Source: Nitrospirota bacterium (GTDB taxonomy: Bacteria > Nitrospirota_A > Leptospirillia > Leptospirillales > Leptospirillaceae). From it: a stretch of 20,417 bases of DNA. The notes beneath the pieces were generated by a model. It made no database searches. It was given only the letters and a program-made list of their open reading frames with translations, and was not told the origin of the DNA. The translations under genes were made by a program, and so were the position numbers. This document shows positions 7,420 to 15,829 of the stretch, piece after piece. The stretch spans positions 1 through 20,417 of the forward strand of contig JAKCCY010000041.1 of the NCBI GenBank assembly GCA_021838765.1. The letters run 5' to 3'. Position 1 is the first letter of the stretch; each line of letters opens with the position of its first letter.

Positions 7420-8667
7420 TCAATGGCCCTTCTTGTTTTTCGAGATAGGCCCCATAACCGAAACTCCCTGACTTTTGCTCCACTCGAGATCCCTGGCCAA
7501 TATCTGGATATCCTCCGGCGTTACCGCATCAATCCATTCTTCGATTTTTGAAACAGGGATCTCTTCTCCCCAGGTCAAAAGATTGCGCCCCATCTTGCTC
7601 ATACGCCCGGAAACGCTTTCAAGACCAAAAAGGAGAGAGGACTTTAACTGATTTTTGGATCTTGCCAGCTCTTCTTCCGTCAAGGGGATCTCCTCGACTC
7701 TCGCAATCTCCGAGAGAAGAACATCCTGAAGCTCTTTTCTTTTGGATGGACGGGTTGAAGCGACGATTCTTACGATCCCGCCATCAGAGAAAGACATTGG
7801 CGATGCATAAACAGAATAGGCAAGCCCTCTCTTCTCCCGAACCTCCTGAAAAAGACGGGAACTCATACCGCCGCCAAGATGGGTGGTTAAAAGCCTCAGT
7901 GCCGACTGGCGATGGTCCCTCTGGGGAATGCCCCTGACACCTATACTCATGTGAACCTGTTCGAAATCTTCATTGGATTCCCATAGGCCAAAGGTCTCAA
8001 CGGGAGCATCCTGCGAAATTCGGTCCAGCTTTTTCTTTGGCGTTTTTCCAAAAGATTTTTCAAGTGCTTTTAGAATCATCTTCCAGTCAACATTTCCTGC
8101 AATGGTAATGAACATGGACCCGGAATGATAATTCTCCTGAAAGTATTCCATGACAGACGTTCGCGAAAATTGCTGAATTGACTCTTCAGTACCTAATATG
8201 GGCCGACCGAATGCATGGTCTGCAAAGTAGGATGAAAAAAGCTGTTCTGAGACCAGATCTTCAGGATCGTCCTTGGCCTCCATCAACTCTTCAAGAACGA
8301 CACCTTTCTCCCTTTCAAGTTCCACCTCATCGAAGATCGACTCACAGAGAATGTCGCCGAGCAAGGCTACAGCCCTGGGGGCATTCTCGGAAAGAACCAT
8401 TGCGTAGAAGGAAGTGATTTCCTGGCTGGTGAAAGCATTCATCTCTCCACCAAGAAAGTCCATTTCGTTGGCAATCTCCTGTGCATTCCTGGTTTTTGTC
8501 CCTTTAAAGCACATATGCTCCAGAAAGTGGGTGACGCCCCCCTGGGACAAATCTTCAAAGCGGCTTCCTGCTCTTACCCATACACCAATAGATGCCGCAC
8601 GGCTCTGAGGCATTGGATCCCAGTAAACGGGCAAACCATTTTTCAAGACAGCTGTTACATATCCCAC
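7420..8667 (-). CDS. M16-family zinc metallopeptidase (processing-peptidase-like)
   Basis: A 415-aa member of the pitrilysin/mitochondrial processing peptidase family. The inverted zinc site HFLEH is at 47-51 (H47, E50, H51), with a third ligand expected among the glutamates of EREKGVVLEELME (118-130). The C-terminal half holds the second, inactive M16 domain, with the typical RLFQEVREKRGLAYSVYA segment. There is no signal peptide, so it acts in the cytoplasm or awaits other export. The start codon is GTG at 8667, with AAGGA about seven bases upstream; no better ATG exists near the family N-terminus. An M16 peptidase directly downstream of pnp is a common arrangement, but here a terminator and a small membrane-protein gene intervene. 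It begins the pdxJ-acpS-nnrD-udg-lapA-mutS cluster. Natural substrates are unknown. Confidence 0.93.
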   Translation of the reverse strand: MGYVTAVLKNGLPVYWDPMPQSRAASIGVWVRAGSRFEDLSQGGVTHFLEHMCFKGTKTRNAQEIANEMDFLGGEMNAFTSQEITSFYAMVLSENAPRAVALLGDILCESIFDEVELEREKGVVLEELMEAKDDPEDLVSEQLFSSYFADHAFGRPILGTEESIQQFSRTSVMEYFQENYHSGSMFITIAGNVDWKMILKALEKSFGKTPKKKLDRISQDAPVETFGLWESNEDFEQVHMSIGVRGIPQRDHRQSALRLLTTHLGGGMSSRLFQEVREKRGLAYSVYASPMSFSDGGIVRIVASTRPSKRKELQDVLLSEIARVEEIPLTEEELARSKNQLKSSLLFGLESVSGRMSKMGRNLLTWGEEIPVSKIEEWIDAVTPEDIQILARDLEWSKSQGVSVMGPISKNKKGH

Positions 8668-8863
8668 AAGGAATTCCTTTCAAAAAGGTAGTGTTCATCT
8701 TGGATTAGACCTATTGCAATTATCCAGGAGATATCAACCGGAACGCCAATCATAGCCCCAGAAGAACATCATGAACATATTAGCTGTTGCGTGAAGGGAA
8801 AGCTTTTTTGAAAATCATAGCAATCAATCATCGTTGAGGAGCCGGTCTTTAAGAATTGCAATG

Positions 8864-8898
8864 AAAAAAAGCCCAGAGGAAACCCCTGGGCTTTAATA
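8864..8898 (-). terminator. Strong intrinsic terminator after pnp and the 39-aa gene
   Basis: On the minus strand AAAGCCCAG pairs perfectly with CTGGGCTTT across a nine-base loop (8868-8894) and is followed by a run of seven T's. It ends the pnp transcript, including the 39-aa membrane-protein gene. The plus-strand side is AT-rich (TTTAATAAAA), so weak bidirectional activity is possible. Its position means the downstream M16 peptidase cluster needs its own promoter in 8668-8863; I found no convincing -35/-10 pair there. Confidence 0.88.
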
Positions 8899-8951
8899 AA
8901 ACCGGACATTATAATGGCATTGCCCAAAACAGTGGTTAGGAAGGAACCCCT

Positions 8952-9071
8952 TTAACCACCGAGTGGGAGATAAAAGGGATCAGTCCCTACGTAGCTCAAC
9001 ATCCATGCCCAAAAGATCCCCAACATGAGCGCTACGACGATAAGCCCGTTCGCACCTTTATTGACGTCCAT
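8952..9071 (-). CDS. 39-aa single-span membrane microprotein
   Basis: A short gene sits between pnp and its terminator. The ATG at 9071 is preceded by a strong Shine-Dalgarno (GGAAGGGGG, about eight bases upstream), and the frame ends in TAA at 8952. The product has a short polar N-terminus (MDVNKGANG), one hydrophobic stretch of about 18 residues (LIVVALMLGIFWAWMLSY, 10-27) and a Pro/Gly-rich tail ending FYLPLGG. Codon use matches the neighbours. It starts 36 bases after the pnp stop and ends just before the terminator, so it is probably cotranscribed with rpsO-pnp. Small proteins of this shape often serve as subunits or regulators of membrane complexes (CydX- or CcoQ-like in size), but I do not recognise the family and assign no function. 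Confidence 0.72.
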   Translation of the reverse strand: MDVNKGANGLIVVALMLGIFWAWMLSYVGTDPFYLPLGG

Positions 9072-9107
9072 GCGATTACCCCCTTCCATTTTGGTTTAAG
9101 CGAACAG

Positions 9108-11240
9108 TTACTGCCCGCCCCCGTTCCGAACTTCCCTCCCGTCCCCGACCTCGGAGACAGCCTCTTTTCGGGAGAGCCGGATTTTTCCTTGGCGATCAAC
9201 CTCCAAGGCTTTTACCAGAATCATGTCGCCTTCAGAGACAATATCGAGAACCTTTTCCACCCTGTGGTCTGCCAACTGAGAAATATGGCAAAGGCCCGTT
9301 GTACCAGGGAAAAGCTCTACAAATGCCCCATAATCGGCAATCGTCTTGACCTTACCGAGGTAAATACGACCAACCTCAACTTCTTCAACGATCTGATTGA
9401 TCATCTCAACGGCCCTCTGTGCGGCAGACTCATCTACCGAGGCAATCTGGATAAGACCGGAGTCATCAATCTCAATTTTGGCACCAGTCTTTTCGGTGAT
9501 TCCACGAATCACCTTTCCGCCTGGACCGATAACCTCTCTTATCTTGTCCTGTTTTATCTTTAAGGTCAAGATCCTCGGGGCAAAAGGAGACATCACGCCG
9601 CGAGTAGCCGACAAAGTCTCATTCATCTTTCCAAGAATATGAAGGCGACCCTGACGGGCCTGCTCGAGAGCATCCTTCATCAAGGAGAGAGTGATTCCGG
9701 ATATTTTGATGTCCATCTGGACAGCAGTAATCCCATGAAGAGTTCCGGTCACCTTGAAATCCATATCACCCAAGTGGTCTTCAACTCCAAGGATATCGGA
9801 AAGGATTGCAACCCGATCACCTTCCTTGATCAAACCCATGGCAACGCCGGCAACCGGTGCCTTGATGGGAACACCTGCATCCATCATCGCAAGAGTTCCA
9901 CCACATACGGTGGCCATTGACGATGACCCATTTGACTCGAGAATGTCTGAAACCAGCCGAATAGAATAAGGGAAAGCCTCTTTTGCAGGGATGACAGGAC
10001 GAAGAGCTCTCTCTGCCAAATTACCATGACCGATTTCACGACGCCCCGGCCCCCTCATCGGTTTTGCTTCACCGACTGAAAAGGGAGGAAAGTTATAATG
10101 GAGCATAAATCGCTTGGTATACTCTCCCTCAAGAGCATCAATCCTTTGCTCATCGTCAGAAGTTCCAAGCGTTGCAACGGACAGGCTCTGAGTTTCGCCA
10201 CGGGTGAAAAGAGCAGAACCATGTGTCCTCGGAAGGAGGCCTACCTCAATTGTAATCGGACGAATATCTGTCAAACCACGTCCATCGGCACGGATTTTCT
10301 TTGTCAGAACAATTTCACGCAAGGTCAATCGCTCTACTTCGTGGATCGCATTGGAGAGATCCTTCTCCTGGGCAGGGGTCGGAGCAGGATCTGCCGGCAA
10401 AAAGGTCTCGCGGACCTTTTCAAAAATCTGGTCAACAGCGTCCTGTCTCTCCTGCTTTCCCGGGAGAACCATCGCCTGATCAAGTTCTGCCCCAAATCTC
10501 TCACGGATCGCAGTAACAGTCTCCATGGGAATCGGGTTTGCCGGAACAGGTCTCTTCTCTCGCCCAGCCATTGATCTCAGTTTTTCCTGGGCTTCAATAA
10601 TGGGGAGAATGGCCTCATGTGCAAGGGCAATCCCTTTCAGGAAAACATCTTCGGACACCTCGGACGCCTGTCCCTCGACCATCATAATGGCATCACGAGT
10701 TCCTGCTACCACAAGATCGATCTGAGATTTTGCCTGTTCTTCGAGTGTTGGATTAACGATATAGCTACCATCCACCAATCCCAGACGAACGGCTCCGATT
10801 GGCGAGTGGAAGGGAACATCAGAAAGATAAAGAGCTGTAGATGCCGCGATAACAGCCATGACATCAGCGACTCCGCCCTTATCGATCGAAATAACCGAAG
10901 CAACCAACTGTGTCTCATAGAAGTACCCATCCGGAAGGAGGGGGCGGATCGGACGATCAATCAGGCGGCTATTGAGGACTTCCCGCTCAGACGGCTTCCC
11001 TTCGCGCTTGAAAAAACCACCGGGAATCTTGCCAGCAGCATAAGCACGCTCCTGATAGTCGACCGTCAGGGGAATAAAATCGATACCAGGCTTCATGCTC
11101 TTTGCCGAGACCGCTGTTGCCAGAACAACAGTTCCATCGGCCCAAACAGTCGCTGAGCCACCTGCAAGCTTGGCCATGCGCCCTGTTTCCAAGCGAACGT
11201 TCTTGCCACCTACCGAAACGTTAACAATTATTGGGTTCAT
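9108..11240 (-). CDS. pnp: Polyribonucleotide nucleotidyltransferase (PNPase)
   Basis: PNPase degrades RNA 3' to 5' by phosphorolysis and can add tails; it is a core RNA-decay and sRNA-handling enzyme. The 710-aa protein has the full layout: first RNase PH domain (about 1-225, with [19 protein letters not shown] and DRPIRPL), helical linker (about 240-320), second catalytic RNase PH domain (about 325-545, with [15 protein letters not shown] and the [19 protein letters not shown] segment), KH domain ([14 protein letters not shown]) and S1 domain ([18 protein letters not shown] to KIRLSRKEA). The ATG at 11240 has AAGGA ten bases upstream. It follows rpsO by 133 bases, as in E. coli, and that gap contains a long hairpin suited to post-transcriptional control. 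The C-terminal tail after S1 is short. Confidence 0.98.
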   Translation of the reverse strand: MNPIIVNVSVGGKNVRLETGRMAKLAGGSATVWADGTVVLATAVSAKSMKPGIDFIPLTVDYQERAYAAGKIPGGFFKREGKPSEREVLNSRLIDRPIRPLLPDGYFYETQLVASVISIDKGGVADVMAVIAASTALYLSDVPFHSPIGAVRLGLVDGSYIVNPTLEEQAKSQIDLVVAGTRDAIMMVEGQASEVSEDVFLKGIALAHEAILPIIEAQEKLRSMAGREKRPVPANPIPMETVTAIRERFGAELDQAMVLPGKQERQDAVDQIFEKVRETFLPADPAPTPAQEKDLSNAIHEVERLTLREIVLTKKIRADGRGLTDIRPITIEVGLLPRTHGSALFTRGETQSLSVATLGTSDDEQRIDALEGEYTKRFMLHYNFPPFSVGEAKPMRGPGRREIGHGNLAERALRPVIPAKEAFPYSIRLVSDILESNGSSSMATVCGGTLAMMDAGVPIKAPVAGVAMGLIKEGDRVAILSDILGVEDHLGDMDFKVTGTLHGITAVQMDIKISGITLSLMKDALEQARQGRLHILGKMNETLSATRGVMSPFAPRILTLKIKQDKIREVIGPGGKVIRGITEKTGAKIEIDDSGLIQIASVDESAAQRAVEMINQIVEEVEVGRIYLGKVKTIADYGAFVELFPGTTGLCHISQLADHRVEKVLDIVSEGDMILVKALEVDRQGKIRLSRKEAVSEVGDGREVRNGGGQ

Positions 11241-11299
11241 ATAAAAAGATCCTTTTACCTGCTTAGCACAGGAGCATCAAAGAGACGACTTAGACGAAA

Positions 11300-11361
11300 G
11301 GCGGTATTCAGATGGTCATGCAATGCTCGAAACAAGCACTCCATGCCCCTCTGAATCCGCC
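11300..11361 (-). promoter_or_regulatory. Long hairpin in the rpsO-pnp intergenic leader
   Basis: The two ends pair as GGCGGATTCAGA with TCTGAATACCGCC on the minus strand: 12 base pairs with one bulged base. Inside, TGCT/AGCA and ATG/CAT pairs allow further stacking, giving a hairpin of about 62 nt. It lies 12 bases after the rpsO stop and 59 bases before the pnp start. In E. coli the same gap holds an RNase III-cleaved hairpin through which PNPase represses itself, so equivalent control is plausible here. The bases after the stem (TTTCGTCT) form only a poor U-tract, so a leaky rpsO terminator is the alternative reading. Confidence 0.6.
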
Positions 11362-11373
11362 CACCTCTCAGAA

Positions 11374-11643
11374 TTAGCGGCGCAAACCCAACTTCTGGAT
11401 TACTTCCTGATACTTCGCAACATTCACCGTCTGCAAATACTTCAAGTGACGGCGTCTTTTGCTGACCATAAGAAGAAGACCACGACGAGAATGGGTATCT
11501 TTCGGAAACTTTTTGAAATGTTCTCCGAGTTGATTGATCCTTGCGGTCAGGATGGCAACCTGCACTTCAGCCGAGCCAGTATCAACCGGGTTAATCTGGA
11601 ATTTTGAAATAACTTCTGTCTTTTGCTCTTTTGTTAAGCCCAT
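11374..11643 (-). CDS. rpsO: 30S ribosomal protein S15
   Basis: S15 is a primary 16S rRNA-binding protein that organises the central domain of the 30S subunit. The 89-aa length is exactly typical. The family pattern is clear: [19 protein letters not shown] (21-39), the [15 protein letters not shown] segment (43-57) and the basic [13 protein letters not shown] helix (59-71). The ATG at 11643 has AAAGG eight bases upstream. It lies 30 bases from the truB stop and upstream of pnp, the conserved rpsO-pnp order. In E. coli S15 represses its own mRNA through a leader structure; nothing definite is visible in the 30-base gap here. Confidence 0.98.
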   Translation of the reverse strand: MGLTKEQKTEVISKFQINPVDTGSAEVQVAILTARINQLGEHFKKFPKDTHSRRGLLLMVSKRRRHLKYLQTVNVAKYQEVIQKLGLRR

Positions 11644-11673
11644 CGAAAAACCTTTCTGATATTCTCCAAAACC

Positions 11674-12663
11674 TCAGACACCTACCCTCTTGACCACCTT
11701 GGCCACTGGAAGTCCTTTTGGCATATTGGAAAAAGATTCACTTGACACCAAGCTCTGGCCCAACGCCAGGCATTTTCCACGTCGGTCGCTTATTCTAATA
11801 GTTTCAGAAAAATTAAACAATCCTTCGATCATATAGACCTGAAACGCAAGAATGTTTCCACCTTTTTGGACCCCGGACAAATATTGGTCAAGGATTCTGA
11901 CGGTAGGAACATCGGGGAACAGGGATTCAGGCGGTTGGAGAATCGACTGAAGACCTCCCGAACGAATCGCCAAAACGATCTCTGAAAGAGGGTGGCCATC
12001 TTTCTCCAATGAGAAATGGCCATACCCTGTCCGTATCAGACGGCTCACATGGGCTGGAAGACCGAGTGAATGCCCGATATCTTCTGCAAGAGATCGAATA
12101 TACGTCCCTTTCGAACAAGACACATGAATGGTTGCAACCGGTGGAGCAAATGCCTCAAGCTGCAATGAGTGCACCGTAATTGTCCGCATCGGTCGCTCAA
12201 CTTCGATCCCTTTTCGTGCAAGCTTGTACAACGGAACGCCGTCTCTCTTGATCGCTGAATACATGGGCGGTTTCTGCTCGGTAGTTCCCAGAAAGGGTTT
12301 CAGCGCTTCCATCACCAGCTCCCGGGTAAAGTGGGGAGGAGTCGGGACCGACGAAATAACATTGCCATCAGCATCACCAGTGTCTGTCGAAACACCAAAG
12401 ACAACATCGAACCTGTAAGACTTATCCCATCCCTGAAGCTGCTCAGCAAGCTTGGTCGCAGACCCCAGGAGAACCGGCAGCAACCCGGTCGCCATTGGAT
12501 CAAGAGTCCCTCCATGACCAACTCTTGAAATTTTGCTCTCTTTCCTGATGATGGCCACAACATCGTGCGACGTCATTCCGGAAGGCTTGTCTACCAACAA
12601 AATTCCGGAATAAGACGGCGCGGTGGATTGGGGAGACTGGCCCTGCAAAGGAATTGATTTCAT
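11674..12663 (-). CDS. truB: tRNA pseudouridine(55) synthase TruB
   Basis: TruB makes the universal pseudouridine 55 in the T-loop of tRNAs and acts as a tRNA folding chaperone. The 329-aa protein contains GILLVDKPSGMTSHDVV near the N-terminus, the catalytic VGHGGTLDPMATGLL (the aspartate is D55 with this start), KPPMYSAIKRDGVPLYKLAR, and CSKGTYIRSLAEDIG. The C-terminal 80 residues resemble a PUA-like region and are weakly conserved. I chose the ATG at 12663; an in-frame TTG at 12672 would add three residues. Neither has a strong Shine-Dalgarno, and the start is only 10-19 bases from the rbfA stop, so coupling to rbfA translation is likely. Confidence 0.95.
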   Translation of the reverse strand: MKSIPLQGQSPQSTAPSYSGILLVDKPSGMTSHDVVAIIRKESKISRVGHGGTLDPMATGLLPVLLGSATKLAEQLQGWDKSYRFDVVFGVSTDTGDADGNVISSVPTPPHFTRELVMEALKPFLGTTEQKPPMYSAIKRDGVPLYKLARKGIEVERPMRTITVHSLQLEAFAPPVATIHVSCSKGTYIRSLAEDIGHSLGLPAHVSRLIRTGYGHFSLEKDGHPLSEIVLAIRSGGLQSILQPPESLFPDVPTVRILDQYLSGVQKGGNILAFQVYMIEGLFNFSETIRISDRRGKCLALGQSLVSSESFSNMPKGLPVAKVVKRVGV

Positions 12664-12682
12664 CTTAGTCAATCTCGTTTTA

Positions 12683-13033
12683 TCAGGAATCGATCAGATT
12701 AGACGTTTCCAAAAATTCTCCGGAATCATCTTGTGGAAAAAACTGAATTTTCGGAACAGATTTTATTTTAATTTGTCTGCTTAGCTCGCGACGAACCCAC
12801 CCCTGAGAGCGGTCAATCGCCTCTGCAACAAGTTTGTTATCAACGCCAGGAAAGATCGTATAAAAAATCCGGGCCGATTTAAGGTCATCGGACAAACTGA
12901 CATTCGTAATCGTAACAAAAGACAGATTCGTCTCTGATGCATATCTTGAAAAAAGGATCGCGACAATTTCTTTAATCTCTTTTGCAACTCTGTCTGCCCT
13001 TCGGAATCCCTGCTTCATTCCGTCCTGTTTCAT
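12683..13033 (-). CDS. rbfA: 30S ribosome-binding factor A
   Basis: RbfA is a small KH-fold assembly factor that binds immature 30S subunits near helix 1 and the neck and is needed for late 16S processing, especially in the cold. The 116-aa protein has the family's N-terminal FRRADRVAKEIKEIVAIL helix, the strand pair FVTITNVSLSDDLKSARIFYTIF, and RRELSRQIKIKSVPKIQFFPQDDSGE near the C-terminus. The ATG at 13033 is preferred because a GAGGGGG lies about seven bases upstream; a GTG at 13048 would place that site inside the gene. It is separated from infB by 196 bases containing a strong terminator, so its transcription may be partly independent of infB. It is closely followed by truB. Confidence 0.93.
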   Translation of the reverse strand: MKQDGMKQGFRRADRVAKEIKEIVAILFSRYASETNLSFVTITNVSLSDDLKSARIFYTIFPGVDNKLVAEAIDRSQGWVRRELSRQIKIKSVPKIQFFPQDDSGEFLETSNLIDS

Positions 13034-13129
13034 CGCTATCCCCCTCACGTCTCATCAATCCTTGTGGATGTCGAGCAGGTGGCCCAAGAAAAAGTCTTCA
13101 AAAAAGCATTTTGGACTGATTTCTTTTCG

Positions 13130-13164
13130 AAAAAAAAGGAACTCGAACATCTTTCGAGCTCCTT
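13130..13164 (-). terminator. Strong intrinsic terminator between infB and rbfA
   Basis: On the minus strand AAGGAGCTCGAA pairs with TTCGAGTTCCTT as RNA (12 base pairs including one G-U) around a five-base loop, followed immediately by a run of eight T's (13130-13137). It lies about 66 bases after the infB stop and about 97 before the rbfA start. This is a textbook Rho-independent terminator placed in the middle of a cluster that is usually continuous. A shorter stem, TGAAGAC/GTCTTCA (13209-13232), overlaps the infB stop just upstream. Confidence 0.88.
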
Positions 13165-13229
13165 CCCCTTTTAGCAACTTGAAGAACAGGCCAATCTGAT
13201 TTATGCCTTGAAGACTGATAAAGACGTCT

Positions 13230-15815
13230 TCAGGAATCCAGAGTCGTGGCGATTTGCTCCTGCATAAAACACTCAACAATATCGCCCGTTTTAATATCTT
13301 GGTAATTCTCAATGGAAATACCGCATTCATATCCGGTAGCAACTTCCCTGACATCATCCTTGAATCGCTTCAGAGCGGAAAAACGTCCTTCAAAGATAAC
13401 AACACTATCCCTTAACAACCGGACAGAAGTCCCAGCTCTTTGCATAATGCCTTCAATAACATAGCATCCGCAGACATTTCCGACCTTGGAGATATTATAA
13501 ACCTTCCGCACCTCTGCACGACCAAGGATTTTCTCCTTCAATGTCGGGGCAAGCAACCCTTCCATGGCCTTACGGATATCCTCAATCGCATCGTAGATTA
13601 CCGAATAAAACTTAATATCAACCTTTTCACGCTCGGCAATCTGCGCGGCATTTGAATCAGGCCGAACATTAAAACCTAGAATAATGGCGCTTGAGGCCTG
13701 GGCAAGAAGAACATCCGTTTCCTTGATACCACCAACGCCTTCATGGATAAAGCGAACTCGGACCTTTTCATTTCCAAGCTTAGAAAGCGCATGCTTGATC
13801 GGCTCTACCGATCCCTGAACATCCACTTTGAGTATCAGGTTCAGTTCTTTGACTTCACCTTCCTGAATTTGAGTGTACAGGTCCTCAAGGGAAACACGCT
13901 TTTGTCTCACCATCTGCGCAAGTCGAAGCTTTTGAACCCTGCTCTGGGCAACCTGACGTCCGGCCTTCTCATCGTCGACAACAACAAAGGTATCTCCGGG
14001 ATTCGGCACACCATCAAGCCCCACTATTTCGGCAGGATGTGACGGAAGTGCCTCAGAAACGCGCTGAGCCTTGTCATTGATCAGAGTTCTAACTCTTCCA
14101 AACTGACCACCAACAACAACAAAATCCCCAACCCTGAGCGTTCCTTTCTGGACAAGAACTGTGGCAACAGAACCTCTTCCCTTATCCAGCTTCGACTCGA
14201 TGACAACACCCTGAGCTCGCCTGTCCGGATTTGCCTTGAGGTCCAATACATCCGCCTGAAGCAAAATCATTTCAAGAAGGTTGTCCAAACCACTTCTTTT
14301 CTTGGCAGAAACAGGACAGTAAATCGTCTGACCACCCCACGCTTCCGGGATCAACTCATGAACGGAAAGCTCCTGCATCACCTTTTCAGGATTGGCTTCA
14401 GGCTTGTCGACTTTGTTCAGAGCAACCACAATTGGAACACCGGCAGCCTTGGCATGGTGGATCGCTTCTACTGTCTGGGGCATCACACCATCATCAGCAG
14501 CAACAACCAGAACAACAACATCCGTTATCTGTGTTCCTCTTGCCCGCATCGCAGTAAAGGCTTCATGGCCGGGAGTATCCAAAAATGTGATTTCCCTGCC
14601 CTTTTCGGAGATGGTATAGGCTCCTATGTGCTGGGTAATTCCTCCGGCTTCCCCTTCCGCAAGCTTCGTTTTCCGAATCGCATCAAGAAGGGATGTTTTT
14701 CCATGGTCAGTGTGTCCCATAATCGTAACAACAGGTGGGCGAGGAAGAAGATGTGCCGATTCATCCTCATCATTCTGACCAAGTAGCTCATCTTCCGTCT
14801 CAGCTATCTGAACTTCGACAGTGACACCAAAGCTCTCTGCAACCAAAACAGCCGCATCAAGATCCATCGGCTGATTAATGGTAGCCATGACGCCCATCCC
14901 CATCAACTTCAGGATCACTTCCTGTGCTTTCAGGCCCAGACGATCAGCATACTCCTTAAGAGTTATTCCTTCAGAGATCCGGATGCTCTTTTTTCTGGCC
15001 TTCGTTCCTTCAGGCAGAGTCTGAGTCCCTCGATGGCGATCTTTTTTCTTGTATCCACCTGACTGGGAACGGCGCTGGGGCTGAACTCGTGTCATCGGCG
15101 GTCTGGAAGGAGATTCCCTTGGTGGAGTACCAGGCACAACGGCAGAACGCACAGGCTGTGAGGGAGGAACAACCCTAGTGGGTGGCTGGGTAGGAACAAC
15201 GTCAGCCTCACCAGTCTCCACATCGGCAGCATCATCCCCTTCAAGAATCTCATCCTGGTTCAAAAGCAAAAGTCTGTCTGTCTTCCGCGACTTGTCTTTA
15301 TTAAGTTTAGCCAGCTTGGCCTTCTTATCCACAGCCGGCTTAACTTCCTTTTCTCCTTTCTTCTTCTCTTCTTTTTGTGCAGAAACAGAAGGAGGAGATG
15401 GTACGGAAGGAGCAAACGGAAGATCCTTGGCCAAGGGAATGGTCTCAAGAATAAGAGGATTGGGATGCACTTCAACCTCTGGTTCCCGAGCAGGAAGATC
15501 CTGCTGGACGATCTCTTCCGGAGGAGTTTTCTCCGACTCAATCAATCGCTGCGGTTGAGGTACATCTGAGGACGGCAAAACATCCTCTGTCTGGGAAGAG
15601 TCAGTAGAGGTTGCTTTGCGTTTGATCAGGATAGGTTTTTTCTTTTCGTGTACAGGCTCTTCACCTTTTTTGATCCTGGCTCGGACTTGGGCAGCAGTCT
15701 TATCATCGAGCGCAGCCATATGTGTCTGGGCCTGAATACCCCACTGATGCAACTTTGTAAGAAGAAGCTTGCTTTCAAGTTTCAGTTCACGAGCTAGTTC
15801 ATAGACCTTGATCAA
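13230..15815 (-). CDS. infB: Translation initiation factor IF-2
   Basis: IF-2 is the GTPase that delivers fMet-tRNA to the 30S subunit and promotes subunit joining. The 861-aa protein has an N-terminal IF2_N domain (1-50, [15 protein letters not shown]), a long charged Pro/Lys/Glu-rich linker (about 50-275), a second IF2_N domain (about 278-338), then the G domain: G1 GHTDHGKT (367-374), G3 DTPGH (413-417), G4 NKVD (467-470) and SAKKRSG for G5, followed by the beta-barrel and tRNA-binding C-domains. The usual G1 is GHVDHGKT, so V to T is a small oddity. The start codon is TTG at 15815: a stop lies two codons upstream in frame, AAGGGAG sits nine bases before it, and it gives the family N-terminus. 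The gene begins 14 bases after nusA, and its Shine-Dalgarno overlaps the nusA stop. Confidence 0.97.
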   Translation of the reverse strand: MIKVYELARELKLESKLLLTKLHQWGIQAQTHMAALDDKTAAQVRARIKKGEEPVHEKKKPILIKRKATSTDSSQTEDVLPSSDVPQPQRLIESEKTPPEEIVQQDLPAREPEVEVHPNPLILETIPLAKDLPFAPSVPSPPSVSAQKEEKKKGEKEVKPAVDKKAKLAKLNKDKSRKTDRLLLLNQDEILEGDDAADVETGEADVVPTQPPTRVVPPSQPVRSAVVPGTPPRESPSRPPMTRVQPQRRSQSGGYKKKDRHRGTQTLPEGTKARKKSIRISEGITLKEYADRLGLKAQEVILKLMGMGVMATINQPMDLDAAVLVAESFGVTVEVQIAETEDELLGQNDEDESAHLLPRPPVVTIMGHTDHGKTSLLDAIRKTKLAEGEAGGITQHIGAYTISEKGREITFLDTPGHEAFTAMRARGTQITDVVVLVVAADDGVMPQTVEAIHHAKAAGVPIVVALNKVDKPEANPEKVMQELSVHELIPEAWGGQTIYCPVSAKKRSGLDNLLEMILLQADVLDLKANPDRRAQGVVIESKLDKGRGSVATVLVQKGTLRVGDFVVVGGQFGRVRTLINDKAQRVSEALPSHPAEIVGLDGVPNPGDTFVVVDDEKAGRQVAQSRVQKLRLAQMVRQKRVSLEDLYTQIQEGEVKELNLILKVDVQGSVEPIKHALSKLGNEKVRVRFIHEGVGGIKETDVLLAQASSAIILGFNVRPDSNAAQIAEREKVDIKFYSVIYDAIEDIRKAMEGLLAPTLKEKILGRAEVRKVYNISKVGNVCGCYVIEGIMQRAGTSVRLLRDSVVIFEGRFSALKRFKDDVREVATGYECGISIENYQDIKTGDIVECFMQEQIATTLDS

Positions 15816-15829
15816 AAGTTAGGACTCCC

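Noticed and set aside
8668..8863. Promoter candidates for the M16 peptidase cluster (TTGATA, GATAAT, TAATAT elements)
   Set aside because: No -35/-10 pair with 16-18 base spacing was found, so I do not list a promoter although one must exist after the terminator.
13055..13357. 100-aa minus-strand ORF spanning the infB-rbfA gap
   Set aside because: It overlaps the infB C-terminus in another frame, runs through the terminator hairpin and has composition typical of out-of-frame translation.
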